This document shows, piece after piece, positions 1 through 5,355 of a stretch of DNA of 7,087 nucleotides. This stretch comes from Clostridia bacterium (GTDB lineage Bacteria > Bacillota > Clostridia > Oscillospirales > CAG-272): positions 1 through 7,087 of the forward strand of contig JAFNVK010000174.1 of NCBI GenBank assembly GCA_017379815.1, written 5' to 3'. The first letter of the stretch is position 1. Every line of letters starts with the position of its first letter. The position numbers and the translations under genes were made by a program. The notes under the pieces were generated by a model, which was given only the letters and a program-made list of their open reading frames with translations, did not search any database and was not told where the DNA came from.

Positions 1-331
1 AATCCGGATATGAGGTTACCGTATAAATAACGCAATGCTCGGGGTCAATCTGCACCCCACTCGCGGTTGTCGTTGGAACGTAACCCTTTCCATAATACTG
101 TTTTCCACCAAACATTCCGTATTTTTCCTGATGGGAAGAAAAATCAAAGCCGTCAACGTTTTCGGCAATCCAAAATTCAAGATTCGTTCCCTGGGGATCG
201 GTTTCATCGGTAACAGGAGTGCTTTCGGGATCGGTTTCCGTTCCACCTTGGGGATCGGTCGGCGTTGTGCACCCCGAAAAGCACAAAAGCAAAAGGGCAC
301 CGAGTAAGAGGATAGACAGGATTTTTTTCAT
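1..331 (-). CDS. Putative lipoprotein A, partial (C-terminus beyond left edge)
   Basis: This reading frame starts at an ATG complementary to 329-331 and stays open to the window edge, giving 110 residues with no stop. It begins MKKILSILLLGALLLLCFSGC, a type II signal peptide with two lysines, a Leu-rich hydrophobic core and a lipobox ending at Cys21, so export and lipid anchoring to the outer face of the membrane are expected. Residues 22-49 form a Thr/Asp/Pro-rich tether with three TDP(Q/E) motifs. The folded part begins near residue 50 and is rich in Tyr, Phe and Gly (for example GKQYYGKGYVP at 76-86). I do not recognise its family. The start is set by an AAGGAG Shine-Dalgarno complementary to 341-346. 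It lies 29 nt after the stop of the upstream lipoprotein gene and shares that gene's leader almost base for base, so it is probably the second cistron of the same operon. Confidence 0.8.
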   Translation of the reverse strand, partial: MKKILSILLLGALLLLCFSGCTTPTDPQGGTETDPESTPVTDETDPQGTNLEFWIAENVDGFDFSSHQEKYGMFGGKQYYGKGYVPTTTASGVQIDPEHCVIYTVTSYPD

Positions 332-358
332 CTTCGTAAGCTCCTTTCGTGAGGTCTT
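264..358 (-). repeat. Leader repeat, copy A (SD plus signal peptide of lipoprotein A)
   Basis: This segment matches 947-1041 at 93 of 95 positions, with differences at 268 and 320, at a constant offset of 683 bp. It contains the Shine-Dalgarno, the start codon and the whole signal-peptide coding sequence. The uninterrupted core (269-358, one mismatch) ends exactly at the codon for the lipidated Cys21. On the other side it ends 2 nt short of the stop codon of lipoprotein B. Confidence 0.95.
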
Positions 359-360
359 TT

Positions 361-1014
361 TTAACTATCTTGAATCTCCGTGCTAATGTAGATGCTTGTA
401 CCATAACGGGTATAATAGAAAGTGGCACCGGCGAATGCGCCGATCGGTCCATCAGGATCAGCACGATTACACTCAACCAAACTTATCCAAATCGCCCCCG
501 AATCGCCGGAAAATAAGGACAAGGGTAAAGCATACGATTCCGTACAAGAATATTCAAATCCAATAACTTGTTCATGATTGTCGTCCCATAAAGACTTTAC
601 AGCATAATCCGGTTTTAATATTTCTCCAATACCAAGTGCCTTGAGTACTACGATATGACCATCTTCATTGCTTACTTTAAGTACGATATCCGCAAAGCAA
701 TCCCAATTTACGCCAGTTCCGTCTATTCCATAACTTACCGAAAAGGGTATCCCCGTTTCAGATAATTCATACCTTTCGGGAATCTTAGCCGAAAGAGCAT
801 ATTGCGATACTGGACCACCACCATTCGACGGCTTGGTTCCAACAATAATGGTATTAACGTTATTGTCGTTTACACCATCTGTAACGTTATTAACATTGTC
901 GTTTACAGCATCTGTCGAATTGTCACCGTCATTTGTATCGCCCAAAGTTGCGCACCCCGAAAAGCACAAAAGCAAAAGGGCACCGAGTAAGAGGATAGAC
1001 AGAATTTTTTTCAT
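361..1014 (-). CDS. Putative lipoprotein B, unknown function
   Basis: This gene encodes 217 residues. The start at 1014 is preferred over an in-frame ATG at 1080, because 1080 lies upstream of the predicted transcription start, while 1014 has an AAGGAG ribosome binding site 9 nt upstream and opens a perfect signal peptide. Residues 1-21 are identical to those of the neighbouring lipoprotein A, with the lipobox FSGC at Cys21. Residues 22-58 are a low-complexity Asn/Asp/Val linker holding two imperfect 11-residue repeats (35-45 and 46-56). The remaining ~155 residues look like a secreted beta-rich domain with alternating hydrophobic strands (such as ADIVLKVSNEDGHIVVLKAL); the family is not recognised. 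The gene is AT-rich compared with dinB and the citrate operon, which suggests an accessory or recently acquired origin. It is the first gene of a two-gene minus-strand operon. Confidence 0.82.
   Translation of the reverse strand: MKKILSILLLGALLLLCFSGCATLGDTNDGDNSTDAVNDNVNNVTDGVNDNNVNTIIVGTKPSNGGGPVSQYALSAKIPERYELSETGIPFSVSYGIDGTGVNWDCFADIVLKVSNEDGHIVVLKALGIGEILKPDYAVKSLWDDNHEQVIGFEYSCTESYALPLSLFSGDSGAIWISLVECNRADPDGPIGAFAGATFYYTRYGTSIYISTEIQDS
862..915 (-). repeat. Tandem 33-bp repeat in lipoprotein B linker
   Basis: Two units at 862-882 and 895-915 match at 20 of 21 bases with a 33-bp period, and the intervening bases are similar. They encode consecutive 11-residue Asp/Asn/Val segments (residues 35-45 and 46-56) just after the lipidated cysteine, so the repeat lengthens the membrane tether. 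Confidence 0.75.
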
Positions 1015-1041
1015 CTTCGTAAGCTCCTTTCGTGAGGTCTT
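947..1041 (-). repeat. Leader repeat, copy B (SD plus signal peptide of lipoprotein B)
   Basis: This is the partner of the repeat at 264-358. It covers the 5' untranslated region from about 23 nt after the predicted transcription start, through the ribosome binding site and signal peptide, to Cys21. The promoter itself is not part of the repeat. Synonymous codon positions are conserved as well, so selection on the protein sequence alone does not explain the identity. Confidence 0.95.
1024..1030 (-). promoter_or_regulatory. Ribosome binding site of lipoprotein B
   Basis: AAAGGAG lies 9 nt before the ATG at 1014 on the minus strand. This site, together with the signal peptide, decides the start codon. 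The same site recurs at 341-347 before lipoprotein A. Confidence 0.8.
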
Positions 1042-1070
1042 CGTTTTCCGATCGGCGTTCCGCCAAGGCC

Positions 1071-1099
1071 AGTATACCATATTTTCCCTAAAAAATCAA
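1071..1099 (-). promoter_or_regulatory. SigA-type promoter of the lipoprotein operon
   Basis: On the minus strand the -35 box TTGATT (complement of 1094-1099) and the -10 box TATACT (complement of 1071-1076) are separated by 17 bp. TGG directly precedes the -10 box, which makes it an extended -10 promoter. Transcription should start near 1064, about 50 nt upstream of the lipoprotein B start codon. Confidence 0.8.
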
Positions 1100-1207
1100 G
1101 GGGGGTAAAATTTATCATTCTTCATATTTTGTGAAAGCTTCATCTTTTGAGAAGGCATCGTGTTGTGAATGCGCATTGCGTTTCCGCCAAAGCGGAGAAA
1201 ATGCCGA

Positions 1208-1236
1208 TTGACATTTTCGCCGTCTTCCGTTATAAT
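1208..1236 (+). promoter_or_regulatory. Perfect-consensus SigA promoter of dinB
   Basis: TTGACA (1208-1213) and TATAAT (1231-1236) are separated by exactly 17 bp, the ideal arrangement. Transcription should start near 1243, leaving a leader of about 33 nt. It rules out an in-frame ATG at 1147, which lies upstream of the promoter. I see no Firmicute LexA box (GAAC-N4-GTTC) in or around it. Confidence 0.88.
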
Positions 1237-1275
1237 AGAGACAGAAACCGCTATGGGCAGAAGGGAGAGGGAAGA

Positions 1276-2526
1276 ATGGAGCGCCTGATCTTTCATATTG
1301 ACGTCAACAGCGCCTTCCTTTCCTGGGAGGCCGTTCGCAGATTGCAGGCAGGGGACAAGCAGGACCTGCGTCTTCTCCCCTCGGCCATCGGCGGCGATCG
1401 CGAAAAGCGTACCGGCGTGATCCTGGCCAAGTCCATTCCCGCAAAGGCGTACGGCGTACAGACCGGCGAGCCCATCGCGCAGGCTCTGCGCAAATGCCCG
1501 ACGCTGATCCTGGCCAAGCCGGATTTTGCGCTCTATGAGAAAAGCTCAAGGGCCTTTCTCGCGATCTGCCGAAAATACGCGCCCGTGGTGGAGCAGTATT
1601 CTATTGACGAGTGCTTTCTGGACATGAGCGGCACCTCGATGCTCTATCCCGATCCGGTCGCCATCGCGCACAGGATCAAGGACGAGATCCGCGACACGCT
1701 CGGCTTTACCGTCAACGTGGGTATCGGCTCAAATAAGCTCCTGGCCAAAATGGCAAGCGACTTTGAAAAGCCAGACCGCGTGCATACGCTGTTTGCGGAG
1801 GAGATCCGCGAGAAGCTGCATCCGCTGCCCGTCAGAGACCTTTTCACCGTGGGCTCCTCTACGGCAGAGCGGCTGGAGAGGGCCTTTATCCGCACGATCG
1901 GCGAGCTTGCCGCCACCGACGAGCAGACCCTCAAGGCACTTTTGGGCAACAAGCAGGGAGAGCATCTTCACCGCTATGCCAACGGCATTGATCATTCTTC
2001 CGTGCAGGCCGAGCCCGAGGAGGCAAAGGGATATAGCATCTCGACCACACTCCCCACCGATCTGACCGATTGGGAGGAGGGAAACCGCCTGCTCCTGGCC
2101 TTGTCCGACAGCGTGGCCTCGCGCATGCGCGCCGACCGTGCCTCGGCCTATTGCGTCTCGGTCACGATCCGTACCAACCACTTCAAGGATAGCTCGCATC
2201 AGCGCAAGCTGACCTTGCCAACCGACATCACCGACGAGATCTTTTCGGTGGCACGCTCACTCTTTGCGGAGCTTTGGGACGGACGAACCCCGTTGCGCCT
2301 GCTCGGCGTTGCCCTTGGCGAGATCCGCCGCGAGGGCGAGGAGGTGCAGCTCTCCCTGTTCTCGGAGGACGAGGGCAAGGAGAAGGCGCGCCGTGTGGAT
2401 CGCACGGTGGACGAGATCCGCAACCGCTTTGGCTATCACACCATCGGCAGAGCCTCCTCCTGGGGCTCGGGTGACGGCGTGGGAAAGAAGCATCGGGCAA
2501 AGCTCGAGGCGGAGCGCAAAAAATAA
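1276..2526 (+). CDS. dinB: DNA polymerase IV (Y-family translesion polymerase)
   Basis: This 416-residue protein is an error-prone DNA polymerase that copies past damaged bases. The palm starts at HIDVNSAF, with metal ligand Asp9 and steric-gate Phe14. The second catalytic motif YSIDECFLD holds Asp111 and Glu112, and the finger/palm signature GIGSNKLLAKMASD covers 149-162. A helix-hairpin-helix thumb follows at about 180-215, and the little-finger DNA-binding domain runs from about 250 to 352. QLSLF at 358-362 is a canonical sliding-clamp-binding motif, here followed by a ~54-residue basic tail ending in ERKK. The length fits Firmicute Pol IV proteins (about 410-420). The start is chosen from the purine-rich GGGAGAGGGA site just upstream and the conserved N-terminus. 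All catalytic residues are present, so the enzyme should be active. It is monocistronic, between its own promoter and a terminator. Confidence 0.96.
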   Translation: MERLIFHIDVNSAFLSWEAVRRLQAGDKQDLRLLPSAIGGDREKRTGVILAKSIPAKAYGVQTGEPIAQALRKCPTLILAKPDFALYEKSSRAFLAICRKYAPVVEQYSIDECFLDMSGTSMLYPDPVAIAHRIKDEIRDTLGFTVNVGIGSNKLLAKMASDFEKPDRVHTLFAEEIREKLHPLPVRDLFTVGSSTAERLERAFIRTIGELAATDEQTLKALLGNKQGEHLHRYANGIDHSSVQAEPEEAKGYSISTTLPTDLTDWEEGNRLLLALSDSVASRMRADRASAYCVSVTIRTNHFKDSSHQRKLTLPTDITDEIFSVARSLFAELWDGRTPLRLLGVALGEIRREGEEVQLSLFSEDEGKEKARRVDRTVDEIRNRFGYHTIGRASSWGSGDGVGKKHRAKLEAERKK

Positions 2527-2529
2527 TAC

Positions 2530-2571
2530 AAAAAAGGACTGCCACCCGTAATGGGCGACCGTCCTTTTTTT
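2530..2571. terminator. Bidirectional rho-independent terminator between dinB and yfcE
   Basis: The outer stem pairs AAAAAAGGAC (2530-2539) with GTCCTTTTTT (2561-2570). The inner arms (GCCACCC against GGGCGACC, with isolated mismatches) close on a short GTAAT loop. The T-run on the right serves dinB on the plus strand. The A-run on the left becomes a T-run for the minus-strand phosphoesterase, whose stop codon is 7 nt away. Confidence 0.85.
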
Positions 2572-2578
2572 CTTCGGT

Positions 2579-3121
2579 TCAAAGACTGTGGGTGGAAAGA
2601 AGCGTTCCGTCAAGCGACTTGTGCCAAAGCTTTCCGTTCTCCAGTAGCATATAGCCGTGCGCCGAGCCCTCCTTGGGGATGGAGACCGAGCCGGGATTGA
2701 GGTAGGTCCACTCTCCGTGGGAGCGAACGGCGGGAACATGGGTGTGTCCGCAAAGCAGAAGATCGCCCTTGGAGAGGGGAGGGGGATTATCCTCGCCGTA
2801 GAGGTGTCCGTGCGTGGCAAAGATGCGCACGCCGTCCGCCTCGATCCAGGCGTAATCGGCCAGAACGGGGAAGGAAAGCACCATCTGATCCACCTCGGCC
2901 TCGCAGTTTCCTCTGACGCAAAGGAGCTTTGCGGATAAGGGATTGAGCATCTCGATCACCTGCTTTGGGGCATAGTCGCGCGGCAGATCGTTGCGCGGAC
3001 CGTGATAGAGCAGGTCGCCAAGGAGAAGCAGGCGGTCGGGCTGCTCTCTTTCGTAGGCGTCAAGGAGCTGCTTTGCGTAATAGGCAGAGCCGTGAATATC
3101 GGATGCGATCATCAGCTTCAT
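2579..3121 (-). CDS. yfcE: YfcE-family metallophosphoesterase
   Basis: This 180-residue cytosolic protein belongs to the calcineurin-like phosphoesterases of the YfcE/MJ0936 group, which hydrolyse phosphodiester bonds using two metal ions, usually manganese. All metal and catalytic motifs are visible: DIHG (Asp8, His10), GDLLYHG (Asp36), GNCE (Asn72, with Cys73 as in E. coli YfcE), THGH (His104) and GHTH (His126, His128), followed by the family signature NPGSVS at 142-147. The length matches E. coli YfcE (about 184). The ATG at 3121 begins the conserved first strand (MKLMIASD) and is preceded by AAGGA 11 nt upstream. It has its own consensus promoter and ends at the terminator shared with dinB. 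The physiological substrate is not known from the sequence; E. coli YfcE acts on model phosphodiesters. Confidence 0.93.
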   Translation of the reverse strand: MKLMIASDIHGSAYYAKQLLDAYEREQPDRLLLLGDLLYHGPRNDLPRDYAPKQVIEMLNPLSAKLLCVRGNCEAEVDQMVLSFPVLADYAWIEADGVRIFATHGHLYGEDNPPPLSKGDLLLCGHTHVPAVRSHGEWTYLNPGSVSIPKEGSAHGYMLLENGKLWHKSLDGTLLSTHSL

Positions 3122-3159
3122 GTTTGATTCCGTCCTTCCTGAGCTTGTATCTTAGTTAT

Positions 3160-3187
3160 ATTATAGCATTTTTAGAATAGGTGTCAA
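3160..3187 (-). promoter_or_regulatory. SigA promoter of yfcE
   Basis: On the minus strand TTGACA (complement of 3182-3187) and TATAAT (complement of 3160-3165) are 16 bp apart, with an extended TGC just before the -10 box. Transcription should start near 3153, about 32 nt before the yfcE start codon. Confidence 0.85.
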
Positions 3188-3200
3188 GTGTCAGACTTGA
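3184..3200. promoter_or_regulatory. 17-bp palindrome over the yfcE -35 box (possible operator)
   Basis: TCAAGT (3184-3189) and ACTTGA (3195-3200) are inverted copies flanking GTCAG. Seven of eight base pairs around the centre at 3192 match. It overlaps four bases of the yfcE -35 box, so a bound protein would block that promoter. No regulator can be named, and chance occurrence is possible. Confidence 0.35.
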
Positions 3201-3240
3201 TTTTTGCCTATTTTTGTTGCTTTTTTCAAGCCTTGTTTTT
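3201..3240. other. Phased T-tracts, probable curved DNA or UP-like element
   Basis: T-runs begin at 3201, 3211 and 3221, exactly one helical turn apart, with a fourth at 3236-3240. Phased A/T-tracts of this kind bend DNA. The block sits between the divergent yfcE and citrate-operon promoters and directly upstream of the latter's -35 box, where it could aid RNA polymerase binding. Confidence 0.5.
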
Positions 3241-3250
3241 GCATATGCGC

Positions 3251-3279
3251 TTGACAAAATTCAAGTATTGGAGTATAAT
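3251..3279 (+). promoter_or_regulatory. Perfect-consensus SigA promoter of the citrate operon
   Basis: TTGACA (3251-3256) and TATAAT (3274-3279) are separated by 17 bp. Transcription should start near 3286, inside the adjoining palindrome, giving a leader of about 29 nt. Such a strong promoter with an operator-like palindrome over its -10 box suggests control by repression. Confidence 0.9.
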
Positions 3280-3294
3280 TGTATACAATAATAC
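3273..3294. promoter_or_regulatory. 22-bp palindromic operator, probable GntR/FCD site
   Basis: The core ATTGTATACAAT (3278-3289) is a perfect 12-bp palindrome. The flanks GTAT (3273-3276) and ATAC (3291-3294) are also inverted copies, with one unmatched pair between (3277/3290), so 20 of 22 positions are symmetric. It covers the -10 box and predicted transcription start. GTATAC-centred sites with AT-rich flanks are typical of FCD-type GntR repressors such as UxuR and ExuR, and a GntR/FCD gene lies second in this operon. That this protein binds here is inference. Confidence 0.7.
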
Positions 3295-3299
3295 ATTCC

Positions 3300-3306
3300 A
3301 AGGAGG
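3300..3306 (+). promoter_or_regulatory. Ribosome binding site of the citrate synthase gene
   Basis: AAGGAGG lies 8 nt before the ATG at 3315 and fixes that start. The in-frame ATG at 3279 shares its first base with the last base of the -10 box and cannot be used from this promoter. Confidence 0.9.
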
Positions 3307-3314
3307 AACAAGCT

Positions 3315-4691
3315 ATGCTGGAAATTTCCGGGAAGTCGAATCTGCTCGAGGAGGAGAGCTACCGCTATTCCTTGCAGGACGTTGCAACCCCCAATCTCTA
3401 CCGCGACGTTTATCCTTATACCGACGTTCCGCGCGTCGCCTTCAACCATCGCCGCGTGCCGCTCGGCATGCCCGAGGATATCTGGATCACGGATACCTCC
3501 TTCCGCGACGGGCAGCAGTCGGTTGAGCCTTACACCGTCAAGCAGATCGTCGATCTGTATAAGATGCTCTCCCGCTTGAGCGGTCCTTACGGCATCATCC
3601 GCCAGACCGAGTTCTTCGTTTACAGCAAGAAGGATAGAGACGCCATTGCACAGTGCCAGGAGCTTGGCCTCAAATTCCCCGAGATCACCACGTGGATCCG
3701 CGCCAGCAAGGAGGACTTCAAGCTGGTGCGCGATCTGGGCATCCGCGAGACGGGTATTCTCGTCTCCTGCAGTGATTATCACATCTTCAACAAGATGAAG
3801 ATGTCGCGCAAGGAGTGCATGAATTACTATCTGCAAACGGTTGCCGAGGCCTTTGAGGCAGGTGTTATGCCGCGCTGTCATCTGGAGGACATCACGCGTG
3901 CGGATTTCTACGGCTTCGTCGTGCCCTTCGTCAACGAGCTGATGAAGATGTCTCAGGATGCCAAGATCCCCGTGCGTATCCGTGCCTGCGATACCATGGG
4001 ATACGGCATTCCGTTCACCGAGGTCGCGCTCCCCAGAAGCGTGCCCGGGATCATCTACGGCCTGCAGCACTATTCCGACGTGCCCAGCGAGATGCTGGAA
4101 TGGCATGGACACAACGACTTTTACAAGGCGGTTGCTAATGCAAGCACGGCATGGCTCTACGGCGCCTGCGGCGTGAACTGCTCCTTGCTTGGCATCGGCG
4201 AGCGCACGGGCAACGTGCCGCTTGAGGCCATGGTCTTTGAGTATGCGGCTTTGCGCGGCTCCTTCGACGGCATGGATCCTACGGTGATCACCGAGATCGC
4301 GGAGTATTTCAAGAACGAGATGGGCTACGATATCCCGCCCATGACGCCCTTCGTCGGCCGCAACTTCAACGTTACCCGCGCGGGCATCCACGCCGACGGT
4401 CTGCTCAAGGACGAGGAGATCTACAACATTTTTGACACCAAGAAGATCCTCAACCGCCGGGCGTCGGTCATGATCAGCAAGACCTCGGGTCTTGCCGGTA
4501 TTGCGTACTGGATCAACGAAAACTACCGTCTCACGGCAGGTGAGGCTGTGGACAAGCGCGATCCGCTCGTGCTTTCGCTTAAGAAGTGGATCGATGACGA
4601 ATATGAGGCAGGACGTCAGACCTCGATCTCCACGGGCGAGCTGGAGGAAAAGATCGAGCAGCTTTCGGGCGGACGCTTCTGCAGACTGTAA
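3315..4691 (+). CDS. Citrate synthase, Re-type (homocitrate/isopropylmalate synthase family)
   Basis: This 458-residue enzyme of the DRE-TIM metallolyase (HMGL-like) family condenses acetyl-CoA with a 2-oxo acid. Family signatures are clear: TDTSFRDGQQS with Arg64-Asp65, RCHLED at 187-192, the metal-binding HGHND (His264, His266), and GIGERTGN at 293-300. A linker region around RAGIHADGLLKDEE follows the TIM barrel. No C-terminal leucine-sensing LeuA domain is apparent, and the length is shorter than typical isopropylmalate synthases (about 510). The assignment as Re-citrate synthase (acetyl-CoA plus oxaloacetate to citrate, first shown in Clostridium kluyveri) rests on overall resemblance to the clostridial group and on the operon partner, an aconitase. 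Homocitrate, citramalate or isopropylmalate synthase activity remains possible. No leuCD, leuB or lysine genes are in view. The stop codon overlaps the next gene's ribosome binding site. Confidence 0.82.
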   Translation: MLEISGKSNLLEEESYRYSLQDVATPNLYRDVYPYTDVPRVAFNHRRVPLGMPEDIWITDTSFRDGQQSVEPYTVKQIVDLYKMLSRLSGPYGIIRQTEFFVYSKKDRDAIAQCQELGLKFPEITTWIRASKEDFKLVRDLGIRETGILVSCSDYHIFNKMKMSRKECMNYYLQTVAEAFEAGVMPRCHLEDITRADFYGFVVPFVNELMKMSQDAKIPVRIRACDTMGYGIPFTEVALPRSVPGIIYGLQHYSDVPSEMLEWHGHNDFYKAVANASTAWLYGACGVNCSLLGIGERTGNVPLEAMVFEYAALRGSFDGMDPTVITEIAEYFKNEMGYDIPPMTPFVGRNFNVTRAGIHADGLLKDEEIYNIFDTKKILNRRASVMISKTSGLAGIAYWINENYRLTAGEAVDKRDPLVLSLKKWIDDEYEAGRQTSISTGELEEKIEQLSGGRFCRL

Positions 4692-4700
4692 GGAGGAAGG
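4691..4700 (+). promoter_or_regulatory. Ribosome binding site of the GntR gene, overlapping the upstream stop
   Basis: AGGAGGAAGG begins at the last base of the citrate synthase TAA (4689-4691) and ends 6 nt before the ATG at 4707. The arrangement implies one transcript and possible translational coupling. Confidence 0.8.
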
Positions 4701-4706
4701 CATTTT

Positions 4707-5354
4707 ATGTTAGATCATAGAACCGTATCCCTGGCGGAAAAGGTCTTTGAGCGCCTGGAGAACGATATTCTCACGGGTAAATACCCCCGAGGCACCGTTC
4801 TGACCGAGATGATGCTGGTCAGCGATCTCGGCGTCAGCCGCACCCCCATCCGCGAGGCGCTCAGCCGCCTGGAGCAGGAGCGTCTTATTTCCACAACGGG
4901 AAAGGGCATCACCGTTCTCGGCGTTACCGCAAAGGATCTGGAGGATATCTTTAATATTCGTATCCGCATTGAGGGCATGGTCTCGGCCGAGACGGCCATG
5001 CGCATCACCGACGAGCAGCTCGCGGAGCTGCGCGAGACCTTGGAGCTGCAGGAGTTCTACGTTCTCAAGGGAGACGCGGACCGCATCAAGCAGATGGACA
5101 GCCGCTTCCACCGCCTCATCTACCGCTTCAGCGGAAGCGAGGTCTACAACGACGCGCTCATCCCTCTGCACAAGAAGGTGAAGAAATACCGTAAGGCCTC
5201 GGTGGAGAATTCCTCCCGCGCCGAGCAGTCGGCAAGAGAGCATCGGGCGATCTTTGAGGCCATCGAAAAGCGTGATCCGCATTTGGCAGAGAAGTATACC
5301 GTGGATCACATCGTTCATGCACGTGATTATATTTTGAATCGGGGAATCGAATAA
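4707..5354 (+). CDS. GntR-family transcriptional regulator, FCD subfamily
   Basis: This 215-residue protein has an N-terminal winged helix-turn-helix (about 9-70) containing the GntR signature LGVSRTPIREALSRLEQERLI at 41-61. A C-terminal all-helical FCD effector domain spans about 78-212. Candidate metal/ligand residues of the FCD pocket are present: Asp131 and His135 in DSRFH, His179 in REHRAIFEAI, and His201 in VDHIVHARDYIL. FCD regulators typically bind small carboxylates and release DNA on binding. Placed 15 nt after citrate synthase and 1 nt before aconitase, it probably controls this operon through the palindrome at 3273-3294, with citrate or a related carboxylate as a plausible but unproven effector. 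The start is set by a strong AGGAGG site. Confidence 0.93.
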   Translation: MLDHRTVSLAEKVFERLENDILTGKYPRGTVLTEMMLVSDLGVSRTPIREALSRLEQERLISTTGKGITVLGVTAKDLEDIFNIRIRIEGMVSAETAMRITDEQLAELRETLELQEFYVLKGDADRIKQMDSRFHRLIYRFSGSEVYNDALIPLHKKVKKYRKASVENSSRAEQSAREHRAIFEAIEKRDPHLAEKYTVDHIVHARDYILNRGIE

Positions 5355-5355
5355 C

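Noticed and set aside
1015..1080. N-terminal extension of lipoprotein B from an ATG at 1080
   Set aside because: That codon overlaps the promoter spacer and would bury the signal peptide. The start at 1014 has a proper ribosome site.
802..1108. Plus-strand small open frames across the lipoprotein B leader
   Set aside because: They are antisense to the signal peptide and promoter of lipoprotein B and lack ribosome sites. A similar frame over lipoprotein A exists only because the leader is duplicated.
1183..1199. Short inverted repeat TCCGC-CAAA-GCGGA upstream of dinB
   Set aside because: The arms are only 5 bp, it is not transcribed with dinB, and it lacks any recognised operator form; likely chance.
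1147..1275. N-terminal extension of dinB from an upstream ATG at 1147
   Set aside because: It would begin upstream of the perfect promoter at 1208-1236 and adds 43 residues with no family counterpart before the conserved palm start.
3184..3205. Hairpin followed by TTTTT that could be a terminator on the plus strand
   Set aside because: The stem is only 6 AT-rich pairs and no plus-strand gene or promoter feeds into it. A protein-binding palindrome at the yfcE -35 box is more plausible.
3261..4703. Minus-strand open frame (480 codons) antisense to citrate synthase
   Set aside because: Same codon-bias effect. The plus-strand frame carries all metal-binding and family motifs, and the antisense frame would run through the operon promoter.
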